Origin: Shewanella basaltis
Lineage (GTDB): Bacteria; Pseudomonadota; Gammaproteobacteria; Enterobacterales; Shewanellaceae
DNA: 61,215 nucleotides
Direction: 5' to 3'
Assembly (NCBI RefSeq): GCF_023283885.1
Contig: NZ_JAKILA010000027.1
Coordinates: 1-61,215, forward strand
Part shown: in pieces, positions 51,604-60,305 of the stretch
Layout of the letters: each line of letters starts with the position of its first letter
How positions within the stretch are numbered: the first letter of the stretch is position 1
Translations under genes and position numbers: made by a program
The notes under the pieces: generated by a model
Told to the model about the DNA's origin: nothing
The model's database searches: none
What the model saw: the letters and a program-made list of their open reading frames with translations, nothing else

Positions 51604-54381
51604 ATGTCTTATCAAGTGCTCGCCCGCAAATGGCGTCCTGCAAAATTTGAACAAATGGTTGGTCAGTCCCATGTGTTAATGGCACTCACTAATGCCTTAA
51701 GCCAACAGCGTCTTCACCATGCTTATTTATTTACCGGAACCCGTGGGGTAGGTAAAACCAGTTTGGCTCGTCTGTTTGCTAAAGGGCTTAATTGTGAAAC
51801 CGGTGTTACGGCGAACCCTTGTGGTGAATGTTCAAGTTGTATCGAAATTGCCCAGGGGCGCTTTGTTGATTTAATCGAGGTTGATGCGGCGTCAAGAACC
51901 AAAGTTGATGACACGCGTGAGCTGCTTGATAACGTGCAATATCGTCCATCTCGTGGCCGCTTTAAAGTGTACCTTATCGACGAAGTCCACATGCTGTCGC
52001 GCAGCAGTTTTAATGCGTTATTAAAAACCTTAGAAGAGCCTCCAGAACACGTTAAATTTTTGCTGGCGACCACTGACCCACACAAATTACCGGTAACGGT
52101 ATTGTCTCGTTGTTTGCAATTTAATTTAAAGAGCTTGTCACAGCAAGAAATCAGCAAACAACTCGAGTACGTCATCACCCAAGAGCAATTACCTTTTGAG
52201 CCACAAGCATTAAATGTGTTGGCTAAAGCGGCAAATGGCAGTATGCGAGATGCATTGAGTTTAACCGATCAGGCGATTGCTTTTGGCAGTGGTCAGGTGA
52301 TGCTTGAACAAGTACAAACCATGCTCGGTAGCATTGATGAGCAGCATGTTATCGCGTTATTAAAAACCTTGTGCGATGCCGATGTTGCGCCTTTGATGCA
52401 AATGGTTGCAAAAGTATTGGCATTTGGCGCAGATGCTGAAGAAGTGCTGCGCAGTTTACTAGAGCTATTGCATCAAATCACCTTAACTCAATTTGCTCCT
52501 GCCGCCGCGCAGCAATCGTTGTTTAGTGACCAAATATTGGCTTTTGCTCAACAATTGGCGCCAGAACAAGTGCAGCTTTATTACCAAATGTTACTCAATG
52601 GTCGTAAAGATCTAGCCTTTGCTCCAGATCCTAAATCTGGGCTTGAGATGGCATTGCTGCGTGCAGTGGCCTTTACCCCAGAAAAACAAGTTAAGCGTTG
52701 GGTAACCAACACGCCAGCTGTTATTGATTTAACGCCAAGCCAAGAGGTCATTGATACAAGCCCAAAGCCTGAAGTTTTGGTGTCAAAACAAGACATCAGC
52801 GAGCCAGTCTCTTCAATCCATATTCACGACACGGCTGAAGTAAGTGAAGCAAGTGTCTTAAAGGATGGTGCCGAATCGAACAAGGTCGTGCAACAAGGTG
52901 ACAGTGATGCTTTGTCCGTTGACGCGATTGACACAGATGTACCAACGCTTGATGAATCTGAAAGTGCTGACGATGCGTTGACAGACGCAGCATTAATTGC
53001 GCAGCAGCAGGTCATTATAAGCCAGGCCGAAAGTTTTGGTTATCATGATCCTTCGTTACAGCATCAAGACAGCGCTCAACCTGAGCCCAAAGGCGAAGAT
53101 GATGATCTTAGCCCTATAGAGACTCAAGCATCTGATTGCACTGACACAAACGATATCAGCCTTCAAGCTTCTTTTACCGATGCCTTGAGCGCGGATTTCG
53201 ATGGATACTCCTACAATGATTATGATGTTGAAGGCGATTATCAACCATCGGATCACGATGATTATTTAATGTTTTCAGCGCAATCAGATACAAGTCAATC
53301 AACTGCAACATTACCGGCGGCGTCAGCTGGTGCAGGAGAAGAGCCTGAGCCACACACAGTTGTTACGCCGTCAGAACCTACTGATAGCATCGAGGATCCG
53401 TTAGATTTTCTTAATGTGGTGTTGGCCAGTCGCGACTCCTTGATGGCTGATATTGGTGCGTTGCAGCAAAAAGAAGCGGCTACTGCCAAAACGGCCCCAG
53501 TAGTAAATCCGACTGTTAAAACCGGCAAATCTGTTGTTGAGCCTAAACCGGCAGATGTTACAGGTTTATCGGATGAGCTTGATGTGAATACAGCCACATC
53601 GAGTTTCCAGGAGTTGCAGCCACAAAAGCAGACACTTGTAACAGATACCATTGCAACAGATACCGTGGCGAATGATGAAAGCCCTGGTGATGAGAGTACA
53701 CAAACAGATGCAGAGTATGACAGGCCGCCGTGGGTAAAACCTGCACCCGATGAAGCATTTACACGCTTTACTGACATTGCTCAGCCTCAGGCGAGTGTTA
53801 CAGCCCAAGCGCTAGAGACAAGCGATCGTGGCTCAAGTGCTTTTGCAGCATCGCCCCCTGCGATAACCGCAGAGCCATTAGTCAAAGCCGCTGGCGTTAC
53901 AGCGTCAACACCAATTCAACCGTTAAGCCCTCATCGTATTGAGGGCAACGCGCTTGATTTACATTGGTACAAAGTGATGACCAATGTTTCTGTTGGTGGC
54001 AGGGTGAGGCAATTGGGGGTTAACTCTGTGTGTCAGGCACAAACTAATCCATTGGTTTTGGTGCTAAAACCGGATCAAAAACACCTTTCGGCACCCATTG
54101 CAATCGATCAACTGCAAGTGGCATTAACTGACTACTTACAACAGCCTACACAAGTGCAAATTCAAATTGGTATTGTTCCTAACAGGGAAACCCCATTAGA
54201 ATTGCGCAAGCGATTTCATCGTGAATTGATTGCTCAAGCAGAGCAGTCTATTTTGCAAGATGAAAATACTCAGTGGATGATCCAACGGTTATCTGCACAG
54301 TTGGACAGCGATAGTATTGAATACCCGTCTGAGCAATTGGCACAAATCGCCCAAGATATTGCTCAAATCAGTGCTCAATAG
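51604..54381 (+). CDS. dnaX: DNA polymerase III subunit gamma/tau
   Basis: A 925-residue clamp-loader ATPase. MSYQVLARKWRPAKF, Walker A GTRGVGKTS, a four-cysteine zinc module (CETG, then CGECSSC) and LIDEVHMLS are in the first ~365 residues. The C-terminal tau domain (HRIEGNALDLHWYKVMTNVS, then a helical end) contacts polymerase. Between them lie about 400 low-complexity acidic Asp/Ser/Thr/Ala residues, making it far longer than E. coli DnaX (643). No in-frame A6G slippery heptamer was found for gamma production. Start chosen at MSYQ, ten bases after GGGGA. Confidence 0.95.
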   Translation: MSYQVLARKWRPAKFEQMVGQSHVLMALTNALSQQRLHHAYLFTGTRGVGKTSLARLFAKGLNCETGVTANPCGECSSCIEIAQGRFVDLIEVDAASRTKVDDTRELLDNVQYRPSRGRFKVYLIDEVHMLSRSSFNALLKTLEEPPEHVKFLLATTDPHKLPVTVLSRCLQFNLKSLSQQEISKQLEYVITQEQLPFEPQALNVLAKAANGSMRDALSLTDQAIAFGSGQVMLEQVQTMLGSIDEQHVIALLKTLCDADVAPLMQMVAKVLAFGADAEEVLRSLLELLHQITLTQFAPAAAQQSLFSDQILAFAQQLAPEQVQLYYQMLLNGRKDLAFAPDPKSGLEMALLRAVAFTPEKQVKRWVTNTPAVIDLTPSQEVIDTSPKPEVLVSKQDISEPVSSIHIHDTAEVSEASVLKDGAESNKVVQQGDSDALSVDAIDTDVPTLDESESADDALTDAALIAQQQVIISQAESFGYHDPSLQHQDSAQPEPKGEDDDLSPIETQASDCTDTNDISLQASFTDALSADFDGYSYNDYDVEGDYQPSDHDDYLMFSAQSDTSQSTATLPAASAGAGEEPEPHTVVTPSEPTDSIEDPLDFLNVVLASRDSLMADIGALQQKEAATAKTAPVVNPTVKTGKSVVEPKPADVTGLSDELDVNTATSSFQELQPQKQTLVTDTIATDTVANDESPGDESTQTDAEYDRPPWVKPAPDEAFTRFTDIAQPQASVTAQALETSDRGSSAFAASPPAITAEPLVKAAGVTASTPIQPLSPHRIEGNALDLHWYKVMTNVSVGGRVRQLGVNSVCQAQTNPLVLVLKPDQKHLSAPIAIDQLQVALTDYLQQPTQVQIQIGIVPNRETPLELRKRFHRELIAQAEQSILQDENTQWMIQRLSAQLDSDSIEYPSEQLAQIAQDIAQISAQ

Positions 54382-54524
54382 CTTTTCGTAACAGGTAATT
54401 TAGGCTGAAATGAACATATCTTCATCTCAAAAATGCACAGCCTAGATTGCTAATCGATTTTATTTCAGTAAGATTAGCGCCACTATGGCGACTTGCTAGC
54501 AACCTTAATTAGAGAGAGACGACT

Positions 54525-54857
54525 ATGTTTGGTGGAAAAGGCGGTATGGGCAATTTGATGAAACAAGCCCAAATGATGCAAGACAAAATGGCAAAAATGC
54601 AGGAAGAGATTGCGCGTACAGAAATGACGGGTGAGGCGGGTGCTGGCTTGGTTAAAGTCACCATGACGGGTAATCACAGTGTACGTAAAGTTGAAATCGA
54701 TCCAAGCTTAATGGAAGACGACAAAGAGATGCTTGAAGACTTAATTGCAGCCGCTTGCAATGATGCTGCACGTCGTTTAGAAGAAAATCAAAAAGCAAAA
54801 ATGGCTGAAGTGACAGGTGGAATGCAATTACCACCAGGAATGAAAATGCCGTTTTAA
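54525..54857 (+). CDS. ybaB: nucleoid-associated protein YbaB/EbfC
   Basis: A 110-residue DNA-binding protein. The N-terminus GGKGGMGNLMKQAQMMQDKM and the core MTGNHSVRKVEIDPSLMEDDKEMLEDL are typical of YbaB. It binds DNA as a dimer and sits between dnaX and recR in many bacteria. Here a terminator and about 1.5 kb of accessory DNA separate it from recR. Confidence 0.95.
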   Translation: MFGGKGGMGNLMKQAQMMQDKMAKMQEEIARTEMTGEAGAGLVKVTMTGNHSVRKVEIDPSLMEDDKEMLEDLIAAACNDAARRLEENQKAKMAEVTGGMQLPPGMKMPF

Positions 54858-54878
54858 TCGTTGTTTGCTACAACACAC

Positions 54879-54907
54879 AAAAGCTCAAGCATTATGCTTG
54901 AGCTTTT
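54879..54907 (+). terminator. terminator after ybaB
   Basis: Stem AAAAGCTCAAGC / GCTTGAGCTTTT with an ATTAT loop and a T run. Its position shows that recR is not simply co-transcribed with ybaB here. Confidence 0.92.
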
Positions 54908-54910
54908 TTG

Positions 54911-55049
54911 TTATGCGTCTGAGTCAGTCTGTACCGCGTCCAATACCACATAACCTTGGGCTTGATAATCATTAATACATTGCTGAATTTGTTTTCGAGT
55001 TTGATTTCATCAAAAAAACAAAGGCATACGAGTCACATTTCACTTTCAT
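54911..55049 (-). pseudogene. remnant of a small gene, frameshifted
   Basis: On the minus strand an ATG at 55049 opens a frame reading MKVKCDSYAFVF, which is lost near a run of seven T. A different frame then reads QTRKQIQQCINDYQAQGYVV and LDAVQTDSDA to a TAA at 54911. The second part is protein-like. The join needs at least one frameshift around the homopolymer, so it looks like a decayed gene of roughly 45 codons. The family is not recognised; a sequencing error in the run is possible. Confidence 0.35.
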
Positions 55050-55070
55050 TTTTTGATCGTAAATAAGAGA

Positions 55071-55152
55071 CTGTTGAGCGTTCAAGGTTGTTTTTACGGC
55101 CAATTATTGGCCATTTCACCTATATACAACTGTACGGTACAGACGTTGAGGT
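55071..55152 (+). repeat. dispersed repeat family D, copy 1 (82 bp)
   Basis: Aligns along its whole length with 61103-61184: CTGTTGA, TTCAAGGTTGTTTTT, TTGGCCATT, CATATACAA-like and GAGGT blocks at matching spacing. Shorter inverted fragments occur near 20318-20347 and 25545-25562. Non-coding. Confidence 0.75.
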
Positions 55153-55195
55153 TTCTATTCGCTTTGATGAGCCGTTTTAACTCGAACAACAGTTA

Positions 55196-55440
55196 ATATT
55201 ATTGCGCATTAATAAGTGATCACTGTGAATGCGTCCAGCGGTGTTTGATTAAGGCATCGCGATGTAGTCAATAGCGAGAACGTAAAGCAAAAGCGGCTGG
55301 GGCATTCCTTTTAGGCGTGTTAAAAGGACTTACACATGCGTTGCATGACGTCGAAAGAGAATCATTATTCAATCAGTTATTCGCCTTGTTTAAGCCCTTT
55401 TAAATTCTCGCTGAGAGCACTTACTAGTGCGCAATGGTAT
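55196..55440. repeat. dispersed repeat family C, copy (245 bp)
   Basis: Shares its ends (TTGCGCATTAATAAGTGATC at the left, GTGCGCAATGGTAT at the right) and most internal blocks with 42402-42666. It is about 20 bp shorter, with a visible deletion around 55265-55272. Part of the accessory block between ybaB and recR. Confidence 0.85.
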
Positions 55441-55486
55441 AACCTGCAAAGATCAACAAGGCCTAGTACATAAAAACTAACTTTAG

Positions 55487-55548
55487 GTATAAAATATTTG
55501 ACATTTGACGGCAACGTATTACGCTAGGTGAGGTTAAATATTTTATAC
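55487..55548. promoter_or_regulatory. inverted operator flanking the promoter of the membrane-protein/XRE pair
   Basis: GTATAAAATATTT (55487-55499) and its exact reverse complement AAATATTTTATAC (55536-55548) are separated by 36 bp. A TTGACA -35 (55498-55503) and a weak -10 (near 55520) fall between or on the arms. This fits autoregulation by the XRE repressor encoded by the second gene. Confidence 0.55.
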
Positions 55549-55569
55549 ACAAAGTAAGTTGAGGTTAAC

Positions 55570-56067
55570 ATGGATAACAAGCAAAAACTTATTCAATGGT
55601 TGCAAGAAACCAGTTTTAGGGAAATCACGTTACTGGTCGACTTTTTAGTCACGGCTTTTATCGGTTACCTGTACATAAACCAGCTAATAAATGCCACACC
55701 TGAGCAATTAGCCTCAATGACGTGGCTATCAACATTGTTACTTGAGGTGATTGTTTATTCTATTGTATTAATGGTTGTGAGTTATGTTGTATTAGCCATG
55801 ATTAGTGATGATGAGCTATCAAAGCCAATGGATGTAAGAGAAAAACAGATAAACCTGGTGGGTTATAAATACAGCGCGATTATTTTACAAGTCGGCGTAG
55901 TGCTTGGGATTGTGCAATACAATCTTGATGTGCAAGGTTTTGCATTCATGCCGCAATCTATTCCACATTTACCATTACATGTACTGCTTGTGGCGTTTTT
56001 ACTGGCAGAACTGGCACATTATGGCGTGCAATTATACAAGGGGCGAACTGGAGATATTTATGAATAA
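55570..56067 (+). CDS. four-helix membrane protein paired with an XRE regulator
   Basis: A 165-residue protein with four hydrophobic segments (about residues 20-40, 55-80, 98-118, 133-152) and a charged cytoplasmic loop (SDDELSKPMDVREKQINL). It resembles DUF2178-type membrane proteins that are often encoded with a short XRE regulator, but no function is known. It overlaps the regulator gene by 8 bp. The pair lies in an accessory insertion between ybaB and recR. Confidence 0.7.
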   Translation: MDNKQKLIQWLQETSFREITLLVDFLVTAFIGYLYINQLINATPEQLASMTWLSTLLLEVIVYSIVLMVVSYVVLAMISDDELSKPMDVREKQINLVGYKYSAIILQVGVVLGIVQYNLDVQGFAFMPQSIPHLPLHVLLVAFLLAELAHYGVQLYKGRTGDIYE

Positions 56068-56293
56068 TCCTGATGACGGAAAATTGGGTATTTCAAATTG
56101 TATCCGGACATTACGTTTTTTAAATAATGAAATGACCCAAAAACAATTAGCAGAACAAATTGGTGTAACACGTCAAACTGTTATGGCAATTGAGTCTAAT
56201 AAATACTCACCCACCCTTGAGGTTGCGTTTAAAATAGCCAATGTATTTAATTTACCGCTTGATCAGGTCTTTACATATCGCTCTGAACAATAA
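56060..56293 (+). CDS. short XRE-family transcriptional regulator
   Basis: A 77-residue protein, essentially one helix-turn-helix domain: CIRTLRFLNNEMTQKQLAEQ, then IGVTRQTVMAIESNKYSPTL and LPLDQVFTY. The recognition-helix segment VTRQTVMAIE is typical of the YgzD-like small XRE regulators paired with membrane proteins. The start ATG lies within the upstream gene's end (8-bp overlap), so the two are co-translated. It probably represses its own promoter at 55487-55548. Confidence 0.88.
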   Translation: MNNPDDGKLGISNCIRTLRFLNNEMTQKQLAEQIGVTRQTVMAIESNKYSPTLEVAFKIANVFNLPLDQVFTYRSEQ

Positions 56294-56466
56294 GCGTTGA
56301 AGTAAATTGTTGTGCTTATTACGACAACCCTTGTTTTAATCTTTGCATTCGAGCCCGTCACAGACAATAATCGCCTGCATTGAATGGAGTAATGAGTAGC
56401 TGTCATAGGCAGATAGGTTTGTGATAATCGCTCAAAGTATAGTTATTTAAGGTATTGGCAATTTTT

Positions 56467-57066
56467 ATGAAATTTAGTCCTTTGGTCGATGAGTTAATTC
56501 AGTCTTTACGTGGTTTACCTGGTGTCGGTCCTAAATCGGCACAACGTATGGCATTTCAACTATTGGAACGTGAGCGTAAAGTGGGATTAAAATTAGCCGA
56601 TACGTTACAAAAAGCGATGTCTGAAGTTGGCCATTGCCAAAGTTGTCGTACTTTTACAGAGCAAGAACTTTGCCCCATTTGTAGCAGCCATCGTCGAAAA
56701 AGTGCTGGGATTATCTGCGTGGTAGAAACCCCCGCGGACGTTTTGGCCATTGAAGCTGGTGGTCATTTTAACGGCCGCTATTTTGTGTTACTTGGGCATT
56801 TATCACCACTGGATGGCGTTGGACCTGAAGAACTCGGCCTTGCGCTGCTTGAAAGCCACCTTGCTTCTGAAGACGTCAACGAGCTGATATTGGCAACTAA
56901 CCCAACCGTTGAAGGCGACGCCACAGCACATTTTATTGCTGATATGGCAAGGCGTCATGAGGTGGTCATCAGCCGCATTGCACATGGCGTTCCAGTGGGC
57001 GGCGAGCTTGAATATGTTGACAGCACCACGTTGGCTTTATCGTTTAACGGCCGCATTCAGCTTTAA
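56467..57066 (+). CDS. recR: recombination mediator RecR
   Basis: A 199-residue RecR with an N-terminal helix-hairpin-helix (LRGLPGVGPKSAQRMAFQLL), a C4 zinc finger (CQSC and CPIC) and a Toprim domain (GIICVVETPADVLAIE). With RecO it loads RecA at gaps. Length matches E. coli (201). Start at MKFSPLVDEL. It has its own upstream region, being separated from ybaB by accessory DNA. Confidence 0.95.
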   Translation: MKFSPLVDELIQSLRGLPGVGPKSAQRMAFQLLERERKVGLKLADTLQKAMSEVGHCQSCRTFTEQELCPICSSHRRKSAGIICVVETPADVLAIEAGGHFNGRYFVLLGHLSPLDGVGPEELGLALLESHLASEDVNELILATNPTVEGDATAHFIADMARRHEVVISRIAHGVPVGGELEYVDSTTLALSFNGRIQL

Positions 57067-57220
57067 ACGGGTCAATTTAGGTTTTATTGTTTTTGCAGCA
57101 AATTGTTGGCCAGTTAACCCTTTTTTATGTTTATTAAAACCCACCTAATGCCGCGATGGGTATTTTTGGGGGTAGTGATGCATTTATTGATGAATAATTG
57201 GCCAATAAAGTTCATCAGCC

Positions 57221-57248
57221 CTTGAAAACAGTTTAAAGCCCCCCATTT
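57221..57248 (+). promoter_or_regulatory. sigma-32 heat-shock promoter of htpG
   Basis: CTTGAAA (57221-57227), a 13-bp spacer and CCCCATTT (57241-57248) match the RpoH consensus CTTGAAA-N13-CCCCATNT perfectly. It lies 79 bp upstream of the htpG start. Confidence 0.9.
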
Positions 57249-57326
57249 CTTGGTTAACGAAGATTTTAATACGAGTGGAACTCTCAACTCGTTTTTGTAT
57301 TAACGTAACACCAAGGGAAATTATTC

Positions 57327-59240
57327 ATGTCTCAACAAGAAACTCATGGCTTTCAAACCGAAGTAAAACAACTATTACATTTGATGATCCACTCTTTATA
57401 TTCTAATAAAGAGATTTTCTTACGTGAATTAGTCTCAAATGCGGCCGATGCTGCAGACAAATTACGCTACCTCGCATTAACTGATGATGCGCTATATGAA
57501 GGCGACGGTGAATTACGCGTACGAGTCAGTGCTGATAAAGAAAAAGGCACGGTGACGATTTCAGACAACGGGATCGGTATGACCCGTGACGGTGTGATTG
57601 AACATCTAGGAACGATTGCCAAATCAGGTACAAAAGATTTTTTCAATAACTTATCTGGCGAAGCCTCAAAAGACTCACAACTGATTGGTCAGTTTGGTGT
57701 GGGTTTTTACTCTGCATTTATTGTGGCAAAAAAGGTGGTGGTTCGCACACGTGCAGCAGGCCATGCTGTTAATGAAGCGGTATTATGGGAGTCAGAAGGT
57801 GAAGGTTCATTCAATGTAGAAACCATCACCAAAAATACCCGTGGTACAGAAATCACATTGCATTTACGTGACGAAGAAATCGAGTTTGCTGATGAATGGC
57901 GTTTACGTTCAATTATTTCTAAGTATTCAGACCATATTTCTATTCCGGTAGAAATGTTTGAGCCTGGCGAGCCTGAGTCTGAAGGTGAAGACGGTGAAAA
58001 AATTGCTGCCACTGAAGGCGTATGGAAGCCAATGAACAAAGCCACTGCGCTTTGGACACGCAATAAGTCAGACATTAGCGATGAAGAATACCAAGAGTTT
58101 TACAAGCATATTTCGCATGATTATACCGACGCATTAAAATGGTCACACAATCGTGTTGAAGGTAAGCAAGAATACACCAGCTTGCTGTATATTCCAGCTA
58201 AAGCGCCGTGGGATTTATTTAACCGTGAACATAAACACGGCTTAAAATTGTTTGTGCAACGTGTATTTGTGATGGACGATGCCGAGCAGTTTATGCCAAC
58301 TTACTTGCGGTTTGTAAAAGGATTAATCGACTCAAAAGATTTACCATTAAACGTATCTCGTGAAATTTTACAAGATAATCAAATCACTAAAAATTTACGT
58401 CAAGCGTTAACTAAGCGTGTACTTGGCATGCTTGAAAAACTTGCAGAAAACGACGCTGAGAAATACCAAACATTTTGGGCAGAGTTTGGCCAGGTACTAA
58501 AAGAAGGTCCAGCAGAAGATTTTGCTAACAAAGAACGTATTGCCGGCTTACTGCGCTTTGCCTCAACACACGACAACTCAGCTGCAACTACTGTGTCGTT
58601 AGATGCCTATATTGAGCGCATGAAAGAAGGCCAAGATAAGATTTATTATATTGTTGCCGACAGCCATAATGCTGCAGTGAATAGCCCACATCTTGAATTA
58701 TTACGCAAAAAAGGCATTGAAGTATTGCTAATGTCTGAGCGTATTGATGAGTGGCTAATTAATCACTTAACAGAGTTTAAAGGCAAAAAACTTCACTCGG
58801 TTACCAAAGGCGATCTTGAATTAGGTTCGCTAGAAGATGAAGCCGACAAAGAAGCACAAGAGAAAGTTGCACAAGAGGCTAAGGGCTTAGTTGAGCGTAT
58901 TAAAACAGCATTAGCGGATAAAGTATCGGATGTGAAAGTCACCAGCCGTTTAACTGACACCCCTGCTTGTGTGGTTACCGGCGAAGGTGAAATGTCGACG
59001 CAAATGATTAAATTGATGCAAGCTGCAGGGCAACCTGTACCTGAGTCAAAGCCAACATTCGAGATTAACCCAAGCCATCCATTAGTGGAGCGTTTAAATA
59101 ACGAACCTGACGAGCAGTTATTTGCTGATTGGTCTAACCTGTTATTACAGCAAGCGCTACTTTCAGAAAAAGGCAGCTTAACGGATCCATCTGCGTTTAT
59201 TAAGCTTACCAACCAAATGTTAATGGCGAGCTTTAAATAA
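57327..59240 (+). CDS. htpG: Hsp90 chaperone HtpG
   Basis: A 637-residue bacterial Hsp90. ATP-site motifs are ELVSNAADAADKLRYLAL, SDNGIGMTRDGVIEHLGTIAKSG and GQFGVGFYSAF. Middle-domain RVFVMDD and RGVVDS-like LPLNVSREILQ follow. Length fits (E. coli 624). It acts in protein folding with DnaK and is heat-inducible, consistent with the sigma-32 promoter directly upstream. Confidence 0.97.
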   Translation: MSQQETHGFQTEVKQLLHLMIHSLYSNKEIFLRELVSNAADAADKLRYLALTDDALYEGDGELRVRVSADKEKGTVTISDNGIGMTRDGVIEHLGTIAKSGTKDFFNNLSGEASKDSQLIGQFGVGFYSAFIVAKKVVVRTRAAGHAVNEAVLWESEGEGSFNVETITKNTRGTEITLHLRDEEIEFADEWRLRSIISKYSDHISIPVEMFEPGEPESEGEDGEKIAATEGVWKPMNKATALWTRNKSDISDEEYQEFYKHISHDYTDALKWSHNRVEGKQEYTSLLYIPAKAPWDLFNREHKHGLKLFVQRVFVMDDAEQFMPTYLRFVKGLIDSKDLPLNVSREILQDNQITKNLRQALTKRVLGMLEKLAENDAEKYQTFWAEFGQVLKEGPAEDFANKERIAGLLRFASTHDNSAATTVSLDAYIERMKEGQDKIYYIVADSHNAAVNSPHLELLRKKGIEVLLMSERIDEWLINHLTEFKGKKLHSVTKGDLELGSLEDEADKEAQEKVAQEAKGLVERIKTALADKVSDVKVTSRLTDTPACVVTGEGEMSTQMIKLMQAAGQPVPESKPTFEINPSHPLVERLNNEPDEQLFADWSNLLLQQALLSEKGSLTDPSAFIKLTNQMLMASFK

Positions 59241-59306
59241 GCTTAGCTAATAGCGTAAAAGCGGACAATCAGTCCGCTTTTGTTTTTGTATGATAGCGGG
59301 GGCACT

Positions 59307-60170
59307 ATGGACTACCTGATTAATTTAACAAAAGAAAACATTCAGCAAGTTGTCGATACCTCAATGCAAAAAATGGTCGTACTAGCATTTTGGGCACAAC
59401 AACAGCCAGAAAGTGTACAAATGCTGCAAACCTTAACGCAAATAGCACAAGCTCAGGCTGGGCGATTTATTTTGGCTAAGGTAGATTGTGAAGCAGAGAT
59501 CGAGATTGCTAATTATTTTCAAATTCAAAATTTACCTACCATATTAGTTCTTGATAAAGGCCGCCCCATTGATGGGTTTGCTGGCGTGCAAACTAAAGAG
59601 CAAGTAGAAACCTTACTCGACAAACACTTACCGCCATTATGGGTTCAAGAGTTTGATGCCATTAAGCAACTATTAGCAGAAGGTGAACTCAGCGCAGAAG
59701 AGCTTGCACAATTAGCGGTGCAGCTTAAAACCGTGTATGCCAGTGCACAACAAGCTGCTGAAGTAGGGTTGGTCATGGCTGATGTCGCGCTACAGCAAGG
59801 ATTGCTTGCAGATGCAAAACATTTATTGGCTCAGATAGGCCTTGCCGATCAAGACAGTTACTTTCAACATTTAATGGCTAAATTGGCATTGGCAGAAGAC
59901 GCCGCAGACACCCCAGAGATCCGTCAGTTGCAACAACGTGTTGCAGAGCAACCAGATGATTTAGCGACTCTGGTGTCTTTGGCAAAAGCACTCAATATGG
60001 CACATCGAAATGAAGAAGCACTTGAGCTACTGTTTACTGTTTTGCAAAAAGACTTAGGCGCATTAGACGGAAAAGTTAAACAAGCCTTTATGGAAATATT
60101 GACCGCGATAGGGCAGGGCAACGCGTTAGCCAATCAATATCGCCGCAAATTGTATACCTTGCTGTATTAA
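59307..60170 (+). CDS. cnoX: thioredoxin-fold co-chaperone (CnoX/YbbN-like)
   Basis: A 287-residue protein: an N-terminal thioredoxin fold (VVLAFWAQQQPESVQ, then NLPTILVLDKGRPIDGFAG) and a C-terminal TPR-like region. The CxxC position is WAQQQPES, with no cysteine, so it is not a redox enzyme but a holdase-type protein as in CnoX/YbbN (E. coli 284 residues, SQHC). The start at 59307 (MDYLINLTKE) is preferred over a frame 27 bases longer. It lies between htpG and adk. Confidence 0.88.
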   Translation: MDYLINLTKENIQQVVDTSMQKMVVLAFWAQQQPESVQMLQTLTQIAQAQAGRFILAKVDCEAEIEIANYFQIQNLPTILVLDKGRPIDGFAGVQTKEQVETLLDKHLPPLWVQEFDAIKQLLAEGELSAEELAQLAVQLKTVYASAQQAAEVGLVMADVALQQGLLADAKHLLAQIGLADQDSYFQHLMAKLALAEDAADTPEIRQLQQRVAEQPDDLATLVSLAKALNMAHRNEEALELLFTVLQKDLGALDGKVKQAFMEILTAIGQGNALANQYRRKLYTLLY

Positions 60171-60305
60171 ACAAACGAAGCCATTTTGTTACAAACCTTA
60201 TTAGATTTAGGTCTAATGTCATAACAAAAGCGCTATTAAAAGTGCGGCATATGTGCGAAAATCGCCGCCCTAAAAAGAACACAAACTTAAAAGAGGACTT
60301 TTGAG

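Noticed and set aside
59307..60170. CnoX-like protein as a functional thioredoxin
   Set aside because: The CxxC position has no cysteine (WAQQQPES), so redox activity is not supported.
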